From NCBI GenBank assembly GCA_014904985.1, contig MU128921.1:16692-69980 (forward strand): a stretch of 53,289 nt of DNA, given 5' to 3'. Source of the DNA: Hydnum rufescens UP504. Taxonomy: Eukaryota; Basidiomycota; Agaricomycetes; Cantharellales; Hydnaceae. The notes beneath the pieces are model-generated. The model worked only from the letters and a program-made list of their open reading frames with translations, did not search any database and was not told the DNA's origin. Both the position numbers and the translations under genes were made by a program. Of the stretch, positions 11,402 through 22,069 are shown in pieces (position 1 is the stretch's first letter; each line of letters opens with the position of its first letter).

Positions 11402-11631
11402 TTCCCGGGTCGTCCCAAGAGACGACCCAGGAAAACAGAGGATTTGACGTGTATTCCGGTCGTCCCGGAGACGACCGGAAAACAAGAGATATCGACACGT
11501 TTCCCGGTCGTCCGGGAGACGACCCGGGAATACACGAAGATTCACCATGTTTCCCGGTCATCCGGGAGACGACCCAGGAATACACGAAGATTCAACATGT
11601 TTCCCAGGTCGTCCCAAGAGACGACCGGGAA
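11402..11631. repeat. Palindrome array 1: five GC-rich hairpins, about 50-bp period
   Basis: Five inverted repeats lie at about 11402-11434, 11453-11482, 11500-11531, 11551-11580 and 11601-11631. Arms are close to TTCCCGGGTCGTC and GACGACCCGGGAA, with a short loop (CCAAGA, CCGGA, CGGGA). Spacers of about 20 bases resemble each other (TACACGAAGATTCAMCATGT in the last two). It ends about 25 bases beyond the stop codon of the minus-strand gene at 11657-13416. A second array with the same arms lies upstream of that gene. Confidence 0.85.
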
Positions 11632-11656
11632 TAGGAAGATAGGACACTCGGCGTGC

Positions 11657-13416
11657 TCACCTCGACAATCCCATCAGACACGGCTTCATCCGTTCCTCCA
11701 TCCACTCGAGCATCGTGTTCGACAGAAGTGGCACAGGGATCTCATCCCCGTATGGCCAGTGGCGTAGCAACCATTCAAGACGACACACGCATTCTGATAC
11801 TCCACCCCAAGACCTTGCGCGTAATCTGACGCCGTATAATCTCTTGCACCTCCGACATGTACTCGCGGAACGCTCAAGGTACTGCTTCGACTTCGTCAGG
11901 AAGTCTTCATCACACCTTTGGTCCCACAGAATGCATTCTTGAACGCCAACGTCAAACATACCCATCATCTGGCCAAGCCACGACGGGTCACCCATGTTCT
12001 GGCACATCGACACATACGTCCGCTTCCACGCAGGGCTGTGGTGTCCACGCTTGTGCTCACTCGGAGTGCTCACCTCCTTCTTGTCGGCGCCGTCCCAAAC
12101 GGATGAGGTAGAGCCTAGCAACCATCAGAATGCGATGGTTGATATCAAAGAGCGTCGAGAATATCTGTCATATACACATTAGCATCCTCGGGGCTCGTAC
12201 AATATACACTTACTCCGCTCAGATGCCCTTCAAGAAGCACTCGCATTCCCTTCAGCGACCGGTAGTGACGTTGAAGTAGTGGCTCCCGCAGTGCGCATAC
12301 CGACACATCATCCGTACCGCATACCGTGAATAGATAAACGAGTTCGTCGTCGAGTTTTGTCGCCCTTCACTTGAGTTTGGCGCTTCCCGTACACTTCAGT
12401 TCCCACACGAAGTTCGTTTGATGCATAGACAGCTCCAGGTCCTTGATGTCCCCAGTGCTCGCTATCTGTGACGCCCAGATGTCATCGTCCCGTTTCAACG
12501 CACTCCGTACCTCTTGGATGTCAAGCAGCACTCGCTCCGATTCAGTCTCCAGGTACACGTATTGTTCGTATTTCGAGACAGGTGAGCAAAGATTATGTCC
12601 TCCGGGTAGCTCGTCGATCGAAGTTGATCTGTCAAAATATGTCAGCTTCCCTCCCATTATACAGTGGACACTCACCTAGATCCCACACGTTCAGGTGCCA
12701 CAGATGGTTCCATTTCATTCTCCCTTTAACCACCCGATCGTCTTCGTTAGCTCCTCAAGTTGCGCCTTACCCTCAGATTTCTCTGCCTCCGTCGTCATCT
12801 CTTCAAGGTCGTCGTGCACTCGCTGTGCAGCGTCCATTGCTCGTCCAGCTCTGCCTTCGCCGTCTTCACTAGTATTTCGATAGCGGATCGTCGGTGGTTC
12901 CCTCCAAACGGGCGAATTCTCCCCGAGCCAGAGCCTTCTTCCCCTCCGAGGTCAGCTCAGGACTGGTATGTCTTGGATTCGTTTTCCTTCGAGCGTCGTC
13001 TCCAACGTGTTTTCGAACCATTCACGACGAAGCCCTATTTGATTCCGTGTCACGGTCAACCACGCGCTGAATCGCACTCGCTCAGCAAGGTTCGTCGCGT
13101 GTGTCGTCTCCACCCCGCGCTGGTTCCACATCCCGAACTTCCACCCTTCCGAAACTACCTTCGTCAGATCAACGGAGCAGTGACCTACCATCATCCCTTT
13201 CATCGCACGGTTCAGCGCGAAGTCCTGGATTTGATCGCGGTCCTCCCGATCAATCGCGGCGATCGACGCTGCGAACGTGTATTTCTCAACACCTTCGAAC
13301 TACAAACTCGTCAGATACACATTGACCATCCATCCCAGTCCGCTTACTATCTTCGGCGTTCCTTCCCTTTCCTTCGCTTTCGACGCCTTCGATCCTCCTG
13401 TGCGGCGTGTCGATGA
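11657..13416 (-). CDS. Unrecognised multi-exon protein between two palindrome arrays (frame interrupted)
   Basis: Starts MSSTRRTGGSKASKAKEREG (ATG at 13414-13416) and ends ...EERMKPCLMGLSR (stop at 11657-11659). Two convincing short introns, both GT...GACAG, support it: 12629-12675 (47 nt, GTGAGT donor) and 12165-12213 (49 nt, GTAAGTG donor, GCTAATG branch). Protein-like blocks run through it: FEGVEKYTFAASIAAIDRED, NLAERVRFSAWLTVTRNQIG, a Glu/Lys-rich probable coiled coil (12830-12740), YVYLETESERVLLDIQEVR, MCQNMGDPSWLGQMMGMFDV and RLEWLLRHWPYGDEIPVPLL. A TAG near 13300 and about four 1-2 base frame changes interrupt it, so it is either decaying or mis-sequenced. I recognise no family and propose no function. 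The start was chosen because it opens the first conserved-looking block and lies 0.2 kb from the upstream array. Confidence 0.55.
12165..12213 (-). other. Intron in the unrecognised gene
   Basis: 49 nt, GTAAGTG donor, GCTAATG branch-like motif, TATGACAG acceptor. Removal joins the blocks ending GHLSG and starting IFSTLFDINHR. Confidence 0.6.
12629..12675 (-). other. Intron in the unrecognised gene
   Basis: 47 nt, GTGAGTGTCC donor and TTTTGACAG acceptor, of the size and form of basidiomycete introns. Confidence 0.6.
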
Positions 13417-13613
13417 CATGTTCGATATGTTCTGATAAGTCGTCGTGGATGTAGTGGTGTCTTTATTCCCTTCAGATGATGGAGGTTCAAATGGGGAATT
13501 TCCGCGTTTTTCTCTCTTATATACTATATGCCTCGTGGTAGCCTCGTGTTCATCACGTGCTTTCATATCCCGTCTTTATTTGTCTGTGCGTTCACCCATC
13601 CAGACATTTGGTT

Positions 13614-13744
13614 TTACTGGTCGTCTCGCGAGACGACCCGGGAATACCTCCATATGTCGTACATTCCTGGGTCGTCTCGCGAGACGACCGGGAATATCAC
13701 CATATGTCGTACATTCCTAGGTCGTTCGTGGGACGACCCAGGTA
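13614..13744. repeat. Palindrome array 2: three hairpins, about 51-bp period
   Basis: Two units contain the perfect 20-base palindrome GGTCGTCTCGCGAGACGACC (13619-13638 and 13670-13689), with arms extended by CCCGGGAAT-type bases. The third (13712-13744) has a changed centre. The two spacers are near-identical (both contain CCATATGTCGTACATTCCT). It lies about 200 bases upstream of the minus-strand gene start at 13416, so that gene is bracketed by related arrays. Confidence 0.85.
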
Positions 13745-13808
13745 TCTCTTCATTCTTGACCCCTGCCTAACCCCAACCCCACCCCCACCTTAATTACAAA
13801 ATGAGGAT

Positions 13809-13833
13809 NNNNNNNNNNNNNNNNNNNNNNNNN
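13809..13833. other. Assembly gap (25 N)
   Basis: A run of 25 N. Sequence character differs on its two sides, so linkage across it should be treated with care. Confidence 0.99.
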
Positions 13834-14044
13834 CTATTTTCCTGCACACAGCCTCCAGCCTTCCAGAACCTTCCGCCATCTTCCATAACCTTCTTAACTA
13901 TTTCCTGCACCACAGCCTTCCAGGCCAGAAAACCTTCCGCCGTCTTCATAAACTTCTGGATCTTCCTAGAATGCCAGCTCCACAGCCCATCAGTCAGCCT
14001 CCACAGCCACCATCACTAAGCCTCACTAAGCTGACACAGCCATG

Positions 14045-14590
14045 TTACGAATCCTGTGTGCACCTCCACATGGCTATGCCCCAACTTCCATATGTATCCC
14101 CCTTAGCATATGTACTTCCAAGGCAGTGTATGCCTGGGTACTCCAAAGGTGTCCAAAGTGTCAAAGGACTGTAATGATGTGGATGGAGTACAGATTGGGA
14201 CAGGTGATGTGGATTCAGGGACTGGGGGTAGAGGAGGAGGAGGGGGAGTCTGGATTGGCAACTCCATGGACTCATGTGGGAACGAGGGAATGACAGGTGC
14301 TGACAAGGGCACCAATGCTGCCACTGGTTGACTACCCAGCCCATAGCCCACTGGCCAAGGCCTGATAGAGCAAGGGCAATAATAATAAGAGAAATGCCAA
14401 TAATGGCAAGGATGACAATAACCCCCGTAGTGAATGGAGGGAGAGAGGAGACAAGAGCATTTGAGGAAGTAGGCACCATATGATAGAGTTGATGAAGAAT
14501 GATACTCCGACAGGTAAGTCCTTAGGCAGAAGCAAATGTCAATTCGATCCTGACAATGACCAGGGTCAGGTCTAAGTCGCAAGATAAATT
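14045..14590 (-). pseudogene. Unrecognised protein with one membrane segment and Pro-rich tail
   Basis: On the minus strand a strongly hydrophobic stretch (GVIVILAIIGISLIIIALAL, about 14425-14366) is followed by a Pro-rich region. In the -2 frame that region reads as PPPPPLPPVPESTSPVP, so a frame change is needed between the two. This would give a short single-pass membrane protein with a Pro-rich tail. I recognise no family. It could also be chance coding, since it sits in repeat-rich sequence next to the gap. Confidence 0.3.
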
Positions 14591-15067
14591 TGGATCTGAA
14601 AATCCATGGCGTTGTTGGAGGGAAAAATCCCTACCACATAGAGTTCCATTTCAGCGTCAAATTTTCCGATGAACGAATTAAAAATGTACCAATATGTCGT
14701 TCCAATATCAAGCCTTTCGTCTGTTCATGGATGAGCATGAATTCCATATGCCTGAAAAGATGTAAATGGAATGCTCATTTCCTTGTACACGAGTCAATCT
14801 CCCGGGGTCTTCAACAGGCCACAGGGACTGTATTCATTTATGCCCTACCATAAGCCATGATATGGTGGACCCGGCAATTCAACTTGCCCTTCTGTATATC
14901 GTCTTGAATTCTCCTTCAATCTGCTCATATGGATCTTGCTGCCTTAAGGGCGATCCTAACGAATGGTGATTATGTAATACGATGGATTACACACCCGGGC
15001 CTTCATTCCTACTTGCGGATGCATTACATAATCAAATAGGGGCAAATGCGGCACTCTCAAGGAGTAT
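14591..15067. other. No gene; contains a 68-bp inverted-repeat element
   Basis: At 14967-15034 a perfect 12-base inverted repeat (TGATTATGTAAT ... ATTACATAATCA) encloses 44 bases and looks like a tiny MITE or solo end pair. The same terminal words recur in the AT-rich tract at 3.3-3.5 kb. Nothing else is recognised. Confidence 0.35.
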
Positions 15068-15580
15068 TCGTTGAATTTCTCCGTCAGTTTTGATCGGATC
15101 GGCTCGTAAATATAGCGCCCTGAAAGCTGTGATCAATACCTATCGAATGATACCGATTACGTGTTCATCGGATCAGAACTGAGGCTTCTGGAACGATTTC
15201 ACCTGCTCATTCATAATAAGAAGGTGTATTTTTCGAATTTCTCCGTCAGTTTTGATCGGATTTGCATGAAACGACCGCGCCTAGAAAGGTATTGAAAATG
15301 CCCATCCAGCGGTACGAAGGGCGCAGCGAACAAAGAAGAACTCGGTGTTCTACATACGAATTTCCCCCTTGTCTCAGGAGAACATCATTCCCCCTTCCAA
15401 TTTTCAAATATCGAATATTGTCCGGCAGCCTTATATCCGAAGGATAGACGTTCAGGACGACTCATTCCACCATTCCTCAAGGGAATCAGTCCAAAAGGGA
15501 AGGAGAAATAGTCATTTTATGCTCTATCCTGTCCCCAGACTTGTAAATTGAATATCTCTGTCAGTTTTGAAGCTTTTGAC
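15068..15580 (+). repeat. Dispersed repeat, copy 1 (CpG-retaining)
   Basis: Matches 45803-46272 in inverted orientation over about 470 bases. The word TTTCTCCGTCAGTTTTGA occurs near 15076 and 15239, with a variant near 15552, so the element has internal repeats. No coding is evident. This copy keeps CpG where the other has TpG or CpA. Confidence 0.7.
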
Positions 15581-16200
15581 TTGATTCCTTTTTCTACATA
15601 TTTCCCCTATCCCCCTGCTTCCATCGGATATTTGATCTCATAGCCGGGTTGTATATTAAGCGAATTGTGTTGAAAATTCCATTGTCTTCCCCCTCCCCAG
15701 TCTGAAGCACTGAAGTATTGCTGCTGGATTCCCAGGCGAATTCCATCTGAGGACATTGCTACTACTACACTTTGTCTAAGGCCACAAGACTAGGACCTTG
15801 GAGTGTGGGATTTGTGGCATAATTTCCCCTTTATTCATCTGCTTGGGCAACTACTGCTGACAGCGGATTATCTTCTATCCTAAAGACCCTCCTACACTCG
15901 GATCTGAACATTCGGATTATTTTGGTGGCCCCCGTTCTTCGTTCTCGATTCCATATCGCGGACTGTGGCAGAGATTCCCCCATTTTCTCTTGCTTACAGT
16001 GTTGCCTGTGTTGCATCCCCTTAGCTGTAGGACTCATGATGAGGTACCCCATGGCCCTTGTGCTCTTAAGTCTCCAGCACCTGTACATACCAGAAAACTG
16101 GACTAACTAGACAGGAGCCCAGCAGGTTGGGGTCAGGCTAGTTAGCCCCAGATCTTTCAATCCCACAACCTGTCAACCACCCATAGGTGTTACAAATCCA
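15581..16200. other. No gene recognised
   Basis: Short frames only, without motifs. It may be the flank of the dispersed repeat. Confidence 0.3.
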
Positions 16201-16201
16201 G

Positions 16202-16757
16202 TCAAATTGTCCAATATAAAGACCGATGGGTCCTGACGGGAATTTCAGGCCAACCTTCAGTTGTCCCATCAGAAGGATAGTGAAGACATGACAAGATCAC
16301 GTGCCTGAGTCTACCACTACTTCCAAGGATGTGTGCCCAGAAGTGAAGATCCTCTCCCTCTTTGATGCTGGAGAGTCTCAGGGTCACCATGTTATCCACT
16401 GAGAGGTGCAGGGCCTCTGCATTTGTATCCCGCAAGCTGAGGTGGCATAATGATGAACCAGATCCTCCACATGGCCCAGATTGAAAGTTTGTGCACCTGT
16501 CATAGAATCCATCTAGACATCCAGCTCAAGTCCGAGGTGGATCCCATCTTGTCTGGGTGTTCCCTGCCATCTCCGGCATTCATGCTATCAGATTGCACCA
16601 AAGCACACCTCATGATATTGGTGATATTGGGGCAGGCGGTATGGAGATGGAGAATTTGAAGAAGGGTATTGTACAATGAAGGCCATTCAAGTTCAAACTG
16701 CATGAGTGCCTTGATGCTGACAGTGAACAAATTCGTTTCCAGGGAACTGTGGATCAA
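16202..16757 (-). pseudogene. Possible Leu-rich protein fragment, unrecognised
   Basis: Two neighbouring minus-strand frames read LEWPSLYNTLLQILHLHTAC ... PNITNIMRC and VTLRLSSIKEGEDLHFW ... LRHVILSCLH. The spacing of Leu and Ile resembles Leu-rich repeats of fungal F-box-type proteins, but no F-box is seen and the frame is broken. Low confidence. It lies just 3' of the coiled-coil pseudogene on the same strand. Confidence 0.25.
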
Positions 16758-16971
16758 ATCGAGAATGCAGCAGATTGTGATACTGAGAGGGATGTAGTCT
16801 ACAAGATGATATTGAATAATGGAACCAAAGAGGTGTGGGGGTCATGCATCCTGGGAATACAGACCCCAGAAGTGGGTATATCAATTTGAAAGGGGGGACT
16901 GTGGCGTTATCATTGGTAGAATAGTGGGGTTGTTAGTGACAGTAGCTTGAGAAAAGCAGGAAAGTCATACC

Positions 16972-18085
16972 TCATGTACATGCACTATCAGGTGCAAGTA
17001 GCTGGAGTTGTTCTTGCAGTTTCGCAATCTGCACCTCTGCAGCATCCACTTTTGCTTCTGCCACACAATGCTGGTCTGCCTTGCAAGCTACCTCTGCTTC
17101 TGCTGCACAACACTGGTCCACCTCATGGCCAGCCCTTTCTTCTGCTGCCTGCTGGGACTCCTCTGCTGCCTGCTGGGACTCCTCTGCTGCCTGCTGGGCC
17201 TCCACTGCCTGCTGGGCCTCCTCTGCTGCCTGAGCATGCAGCTCAGCTGTGTGTAGGTTGAGATTTTGTTCCTGTGAATATATAGTTGAATATTAGAGAT
17301 AAGGCAATCCATTCTGTAAAAGAAGAAATACAGACTTGTATTGCATTAAATTTCCCATATATCAAGAGAATCTTGGGCTGGTCTGCCACAAGATCCCTTT
17401 CGCGCATATCAACAAGGAGTCCTTCAGGCATTTCCCCATCATCCTCCCCTCCCCACTGCATTCGGATGAAAAGCCGGATTGACTGAGCAAGCCACCAGCA
17501 ATTCACAGTCCACAAGTGATATTTCTGTCTCTGCGTCGATACCGCATATGTGGTGAGGATGACATCAACAACATTTGGACGACTATCCACCACTCAAAAA
17601 TGTGTCACACCAAGGCTTCATAGTGAGGAGTTCTTTCTGGAGGATCCTGGTTTTGAAGCAATAAAGTACTTTTTTATCACATCACCATTGAGCAGTTGGC
17701 ACCAATCCGCCACCCTGCCTTTGTGCTCTGCACCCTGCTGATCTTTCGCTGCCTGTGGAGAGCCCCCGAAAGACTTGGGGACAACACTATCAGAAGATCC
17801 CTTGGATGCATGCCAAGGGTCATTCTCGAACAACATGCAATCAATCCGCAAGTACATGGTGGAGCGAGGGTCTTGCCCAAAGACCAAGGTTAAGCCTTCA
17901 TGCTTGAATTTCTCGAAACGTTCCCAGTGAAAGATTGTAGCAAACTTGAAGGCAGTGTAGGGAGGACTCTTGTCATGCATTAGATTGACTAGTTGCATGT
18001 ACCAGACACCCAGGGGCCTCTTGGTTAGATTGCCTGGCAGTAAGAAGGGGGGAATGGAGTTGCAAGGTGGTGATGGATCAGACAT
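16972..18085 (-). pseudogene. His/Asn-Cys protein with coiled-coil tail, disabled paralogue
   Basis: Paralogue of the gene at 24105-25330 with the same order. It has KMSD at the start (ATG 18083-18085), FHWERFEKFKHEGLTLVF (about 17940-17890), LRIDCMLFENDPW, DWCQLL, KYHLWTVNCWWLAQSIR (about 17530-17480), then after an intron a tail with QAAEESQ repeated three times (21-bp units near 17210-17145) and AKLQEQLQLL. Two in-frame TGA codons (17618-17620 and about 17594) fall where the paralogue reads continuously, so this copy is dead. The conserved HEGLT and NCWWLA motifs suggest, by inference only, a His...Cys thiol-hydrolase-like fold. An F-box or LRR-like fragment lies downstream and a FunK1-like fragment lies head-to-head upstream. 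Confidence 0.6.
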
Positions 18086-18299
18086 CTTGAGGAATGAAAG
18101 AAGCTTGGAGAAGAACACCATATTTTTATCCACTCTGCCTCACGCACATGAGGTAATGAGTCACAAGTCAGAAGAATCACTGGCCATGACGCAAATGCAT
18201 GGTTGCTTCGAAAGTTCATTATGGCTGTGTCATTCAGAAGCTGCCAAAAGACCACTCACACTCTGCAACATCAACCATTAGCACTTACTCAGTACCCCA

Positions 18300-18600
18300 C
18301 TCTATATGTCAGCATGATCTCTCAGCACCAGGAACATACAATAGTGCTTCATGCATCGTGGGTAGTGATCCCAACCCAGTCAATCTGCAGCTTGCCTTGT
18401 ACACACTCGAATCCTTAGAGGCTGGTGTTCCTGCCTATCGAATCCTTTGCCTATGGATGCTATACAACTGACAATCCAGGTCCAATTTTGTGCCCTTTAT
18501 ATTTACAACTGTGTAGGTATCATAAAGTTTGAACTAGTTGACTCACTAGTTGACTCAGTGGCCCACAGTAGTTTTGTCCCTGATCAGTATTGCAAGCCTT
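18300..18600 (+). pseudogene. FunK1-like N-terminal fragment
   Basis: Reads SDPNPVNLQLALYTLES, then after a small local duplication of the CTCGAATCCTT word ESFAYGCYTTDNPG, then ALYIYNCVGIIKFELVDSL. This is the same order as 3.8 kb and 19.3 kb (LESFAHGH ... LYYSQVGVMKSKLV). It lacks catalytic motifs and is broken, so it is a relic. Confidence 0.4.
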
Positions 18601-19204
18601 ACTCATGAGGCTTAGGTTTCATCCAGTAATCCAATATCCTTCAGCCACCATGACACCCCCAGCTCACTTTCTTCATCTCCATAATCCGCTGAACCCTTAT
18701 CACTCTCATAATCACACTGACAGTGCCAGGGGCAGCGCCAAGGGACACTTCGCAAGAACATTGTGCCAGGTTATGCTCAAGGTTTGCCCATCACACACCT
18801 TCCACTCCAATCTTCCTAGATGACTAGAGTCAACATGGTGAAACCAGGACTTGTTCTTCAACCATCACACAGCCATCATCGAGTCCCTCACCAGACAATG
18901 GGAGAAGGAAATGAACTAAGACTGGGGAACACCAGTAGCATGTCCTAAACTTAGCATGCAGTTAGGATATCACGTCCCCCCTATTTGGTATCAGTCTGGA
19001 TGCTTGGTGATCTACCTGGTGTGACCATAGTGTGGATTCATCACTATTCATTCCTCATGGATCTAATGTGTTTTGTTAGATCCCAGTGTGCGATCAACCC
19101 CATGATATCCAATGTCACATCCAGGACATCCCTATGTTCCATGTCTTGCGCCAAATCCCATAATCTTGGGGTTGTTGCTGGCAGATTTGGATGGGTTGAA
19201 AATG
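18601..19204. other. No gene recognised
   Basis: No frame has recognisable motifs. It lies between two FunK1-like relics. Confidence 0.3.
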
Positions 19205-19975
19205 GTGATCAAACCAGAAGGTGAGTACATCATGTTCACTGCCGACATGTCTTTCCACTCCTATCTGTGACCTCCTGTAATGTCAAACTTGGCCCTGGCC
19301 CCAAACATCAACATGATCAGTTGGCAAGCAACAGCATGCACGACTTCGCATGACGGTTAGTGATCCCAAGTCAGTCAAACCTCAAATCTTTCACCCATGG
19401 ACACCATCACAGTCATCCAATTCGCTGAATGGTAGTAGGCTCCATGCTTCACCTTTGTTTACGGCCAAGTGGGTGTTGTGAAATCTAAACATGTGCACTG
19501 GATCATCATGGATCACTTTCTGATGAGTATTGCAGACATGGCCAATCAGGCTTGGGGTTTTATATGATGTTCCAATATTCCTCACCCATCACAACTCGAG
19601 CGACTCATTCTCTTCCCCTCTCATCCTTGACCCAAGCCTTTTCACTCATGAACAATAGAATGCGGCAGCATCCCCTTGACCTTCGGATAATGATCGATTA
19701 GATCTTGTCAAAGAAGATCAAGGTCAGAGCAAACCAAGGTTGATGTGATGTGGGCATCTTGGCCCTAAATTATTTGTGCACCTCTGAACCACTGAGGGGA
19801 TCAAGGGACAGATGTACTTGTGTAGGTCAGGGTTGTTGGGCATGTGCAGTATAGCATGTATGTACATGCCCCATGGTGCTGATACTAGACCAATCACCCC
19901 TACTGTATAACTATCTCTTGTAACTGCAACAACTACCTTTTCTTTTGAGCAGTGACTCCAATGTCACTAACCATT
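19205..19975 (+). pseudogene. FunK1-like N-terminal fragment, copy 2 of the 3.7 kb segment
   Basis: Direct repeat of 3700-4520 at high identity, including non-coding parts (e.g. CAGAAGGTGAGTACATCATG at both starts). It carries the same SDPKSV and broken downstream frames. It lies convergent with, and abutting, the minus-strand FunK1 relic at 19976-21278. Confidence 0.45.
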
Positions 19976-21278
19976 TCAACATCCCCAGTAATTCTCACTT
20001 GAGGTCTGGAAGAGTAAATGCCAATTTCTGGTATGACATGGAAATGGTCCTAAAATCATTGTATATTGAGTCCTTGGAGGCAGACAGATTAATAGAGTGT
20101 GGCAGCATTGCCTTGACCAATGTATAATGATTGACAAGATCTCAAGAAGAAGATTGAGGCCGGCATAAATGCTGCTCTTGTTTGGTAGTTGCCCAGCCAG
20201 TGCCTTGCAAATACTGGAGAAATGGGACTGGAAACCATTCTCACGGTGAGCACTCTCCATGACAGAAGGGAAAAGGATTATGGCTTGGTCAAGTTATGGT
20301 TTTGAGATCAGGAGGTGCGGCCAATTCCTGGGGTACGCAGAAATCATTGTAAAAGACAATCCAAACCGCCACCCACCACAATGATTCAAGGTCATGCAAA
20401 TGAATATGAATGAACAGGGTGGGTCCATCCTTTTGTTTCTTGGATTTGGCATTGTCTTCACAGCCCCTCAAGGTCTAAAGTCTCAGAAGGTGCAGGTTGA
20501 GGAGCAAAAAGAAATCCTTGTGCGGAAACCTTGATGGACATGAAGTGTATCATGCCCTGTTGAAAATATTCAGTGTTGCCAGAGAAGAAACCAAGTTTGA
20601 CTTGCCGTCCGTGTGTCATGACTCATCCTATCATCTATTCTCTTTGCATATTCCAGATCTGATAGCTTGCCACTATCTCTATACCACAATATATTGCCAA
20701 TACTAACATCCCAATGTACTATCCCAATTTTCGAAGAAGTTGCAAAGCTGCATTGCCAAAACGTTGAGAATCACGGCTGTGAATAGCAAGGGAAAACTCA
20801 CCAGTGACAATGTGAGCGGGAGCCCTCATTACATCACAAACGCCCAGGACGAGATCGATTGTAAGTCCCTTCTCCTCGAAAACAATATGATGATGCGTCT
20901 TGCTGGGCAGCTCAGGTTCAGATGCGGAATATGGAGCCGGGTCACCGCACGAAGACCTTGCGAGCCAGATGGATCTTCGCGTTTGGGAACCATCAAATCC
21001 TTCCTTGGCAATTCAAATATGCCATGTTCGGTCGTCTTCAATCTGCGCATGATATCCCGAGTATCATCCGCGGTATCGGGCGCCACCAAGACGTCCCCAT
21101 GACAAATGGGGGTGAGGAAATGCTTCTTCGCAAGCCTCTGATCTTCACCATCCATGTCATTGTACAGCTGGGCGAGAATGTCGCCTTCCCTCATGCGATC
21201 ATGGTCGATCCAGATGTCCTTCAATACAACAGGGCCCCCGGTCTCCTTTTCCGCCATCTTTAACTTCAATGGGTTCAA
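19976..21278 (-). pseudogene. FunK1-type protein kinase, disabled
   Basis: FunK1 kinases are a fungal-specific protein kinase family with unknown substrates. Visible in order on the minus strand are the N-lobe GPVVLKDIWIDHDRMREGDI (21235-21175) and KKHFLTPICHGDVLV, IVFEEKGLTIDLV, ALQLLRKLGIVHWDVSIGN (catalytic loop, about 20745-20690), the metal-loop equivalent KLSDLEYAK, FMSIKV, HDLESLWWVAVWIVFYNDF (about 20400-20345), and the C-terminal FPSVMESAHRENGFQSHF...ALAGQLP. The family HRD motif reads HWD (CGG to TGG), removing the conserved Arg. Stops and shifts interrupt the C-lobe. The layout otherwise follows a full FunK1 catalytic domain. Confidence 0.75.
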
Positions 21279-22060
21279 AAACGCGAGTCCTCGTCCTCAG
21301 AGTGGTTCGGCACCAGATGAGGATATGATTTGCCGAGTGCGGAATCTCCTCGGTTTCCTGCTATCATGATGGGGTGAATGGTGATGATGAAATGCGTGGG
21401 ATCTCCTGGAGTACGCACCATGGTGGGGTAAAAGCCGAGCGACCTCCTGTCAGCGAACGCGAATGCAGCAAAGAGTTCGACGAGTGCTTGCGGTTCCTAA
21501 TTGTACTTGAGTGCCAAGGTATTCGTAAATACAAACAAACCCACAGCAATGAAGTCGAATGGCTCGCTCACGACGACCGAAGAACGACAGCAGAACCATA
21601 TCCTCATCGTGGCATTCTCGGGATGCGCAGGGGAGAGCTAGCGACCACGTTCATCGCCTACTGGCTCGCGAGACAACGAGTCGCTCTGTCAGATATTTCC
21701 AGCGCCCCCACGGCCTATTGACGTCTGTTCAAACCCTTGATTGAGACAGACTTGTCAGTGAGACGCATTGGTGGGGGAGGGGAACCACAACTAACAAGAG
21801 CTTCATGACCACGAGATTGAGATCTTTCTACAGACATGACAGAGAAAGTGGGAGAGACGGAGGATCTGGAACAATTGGAACGTACCGTGGACAACTAAGG
21901 CCTGCTGTCTTGGAGGTCGACTGTGAATTCAGGGACATGAACCAAGAGGCGCACCTTCGGAAGATGCCACAACCGCGAAATCGCCTCGTCCCTCCTCATG
22001 TTATGAACCCCGATCTCAGTAGGTAGAAAGCATCCCTTTTCGCAATTCGCCACCTCATCA
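21279..22060. other. Between two FunK1 relics; nothing clear
   Basis: The minus strand just upstream of 21278 reads RTTLRTRTRVFEP, which could be more of the neighbouring FunK1 N-lobe. On the plus strand 21374-21721 is open but shows no motif. Around 21930-22020 the plus strand may hold the exon before the next fragment. Confidence 0.3.
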
Positions 22061-22069
22061 GTTATGGAT

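Noticed and set aside
11402..13744. CRISPR array (palindromic repeats at regular spacing)
   Set aside because: Spacers resemble each other, the host is eukaryotic with introns, and no cas-like gene is present. A palindrome satellite fits better.
11402..13744. Mitochondrial double-hairpin elements
   Set aside because: The enclosed gene has spliceosomal introns and neighbours are nuclear-type genes, so a mitochondrial origin is not supported.
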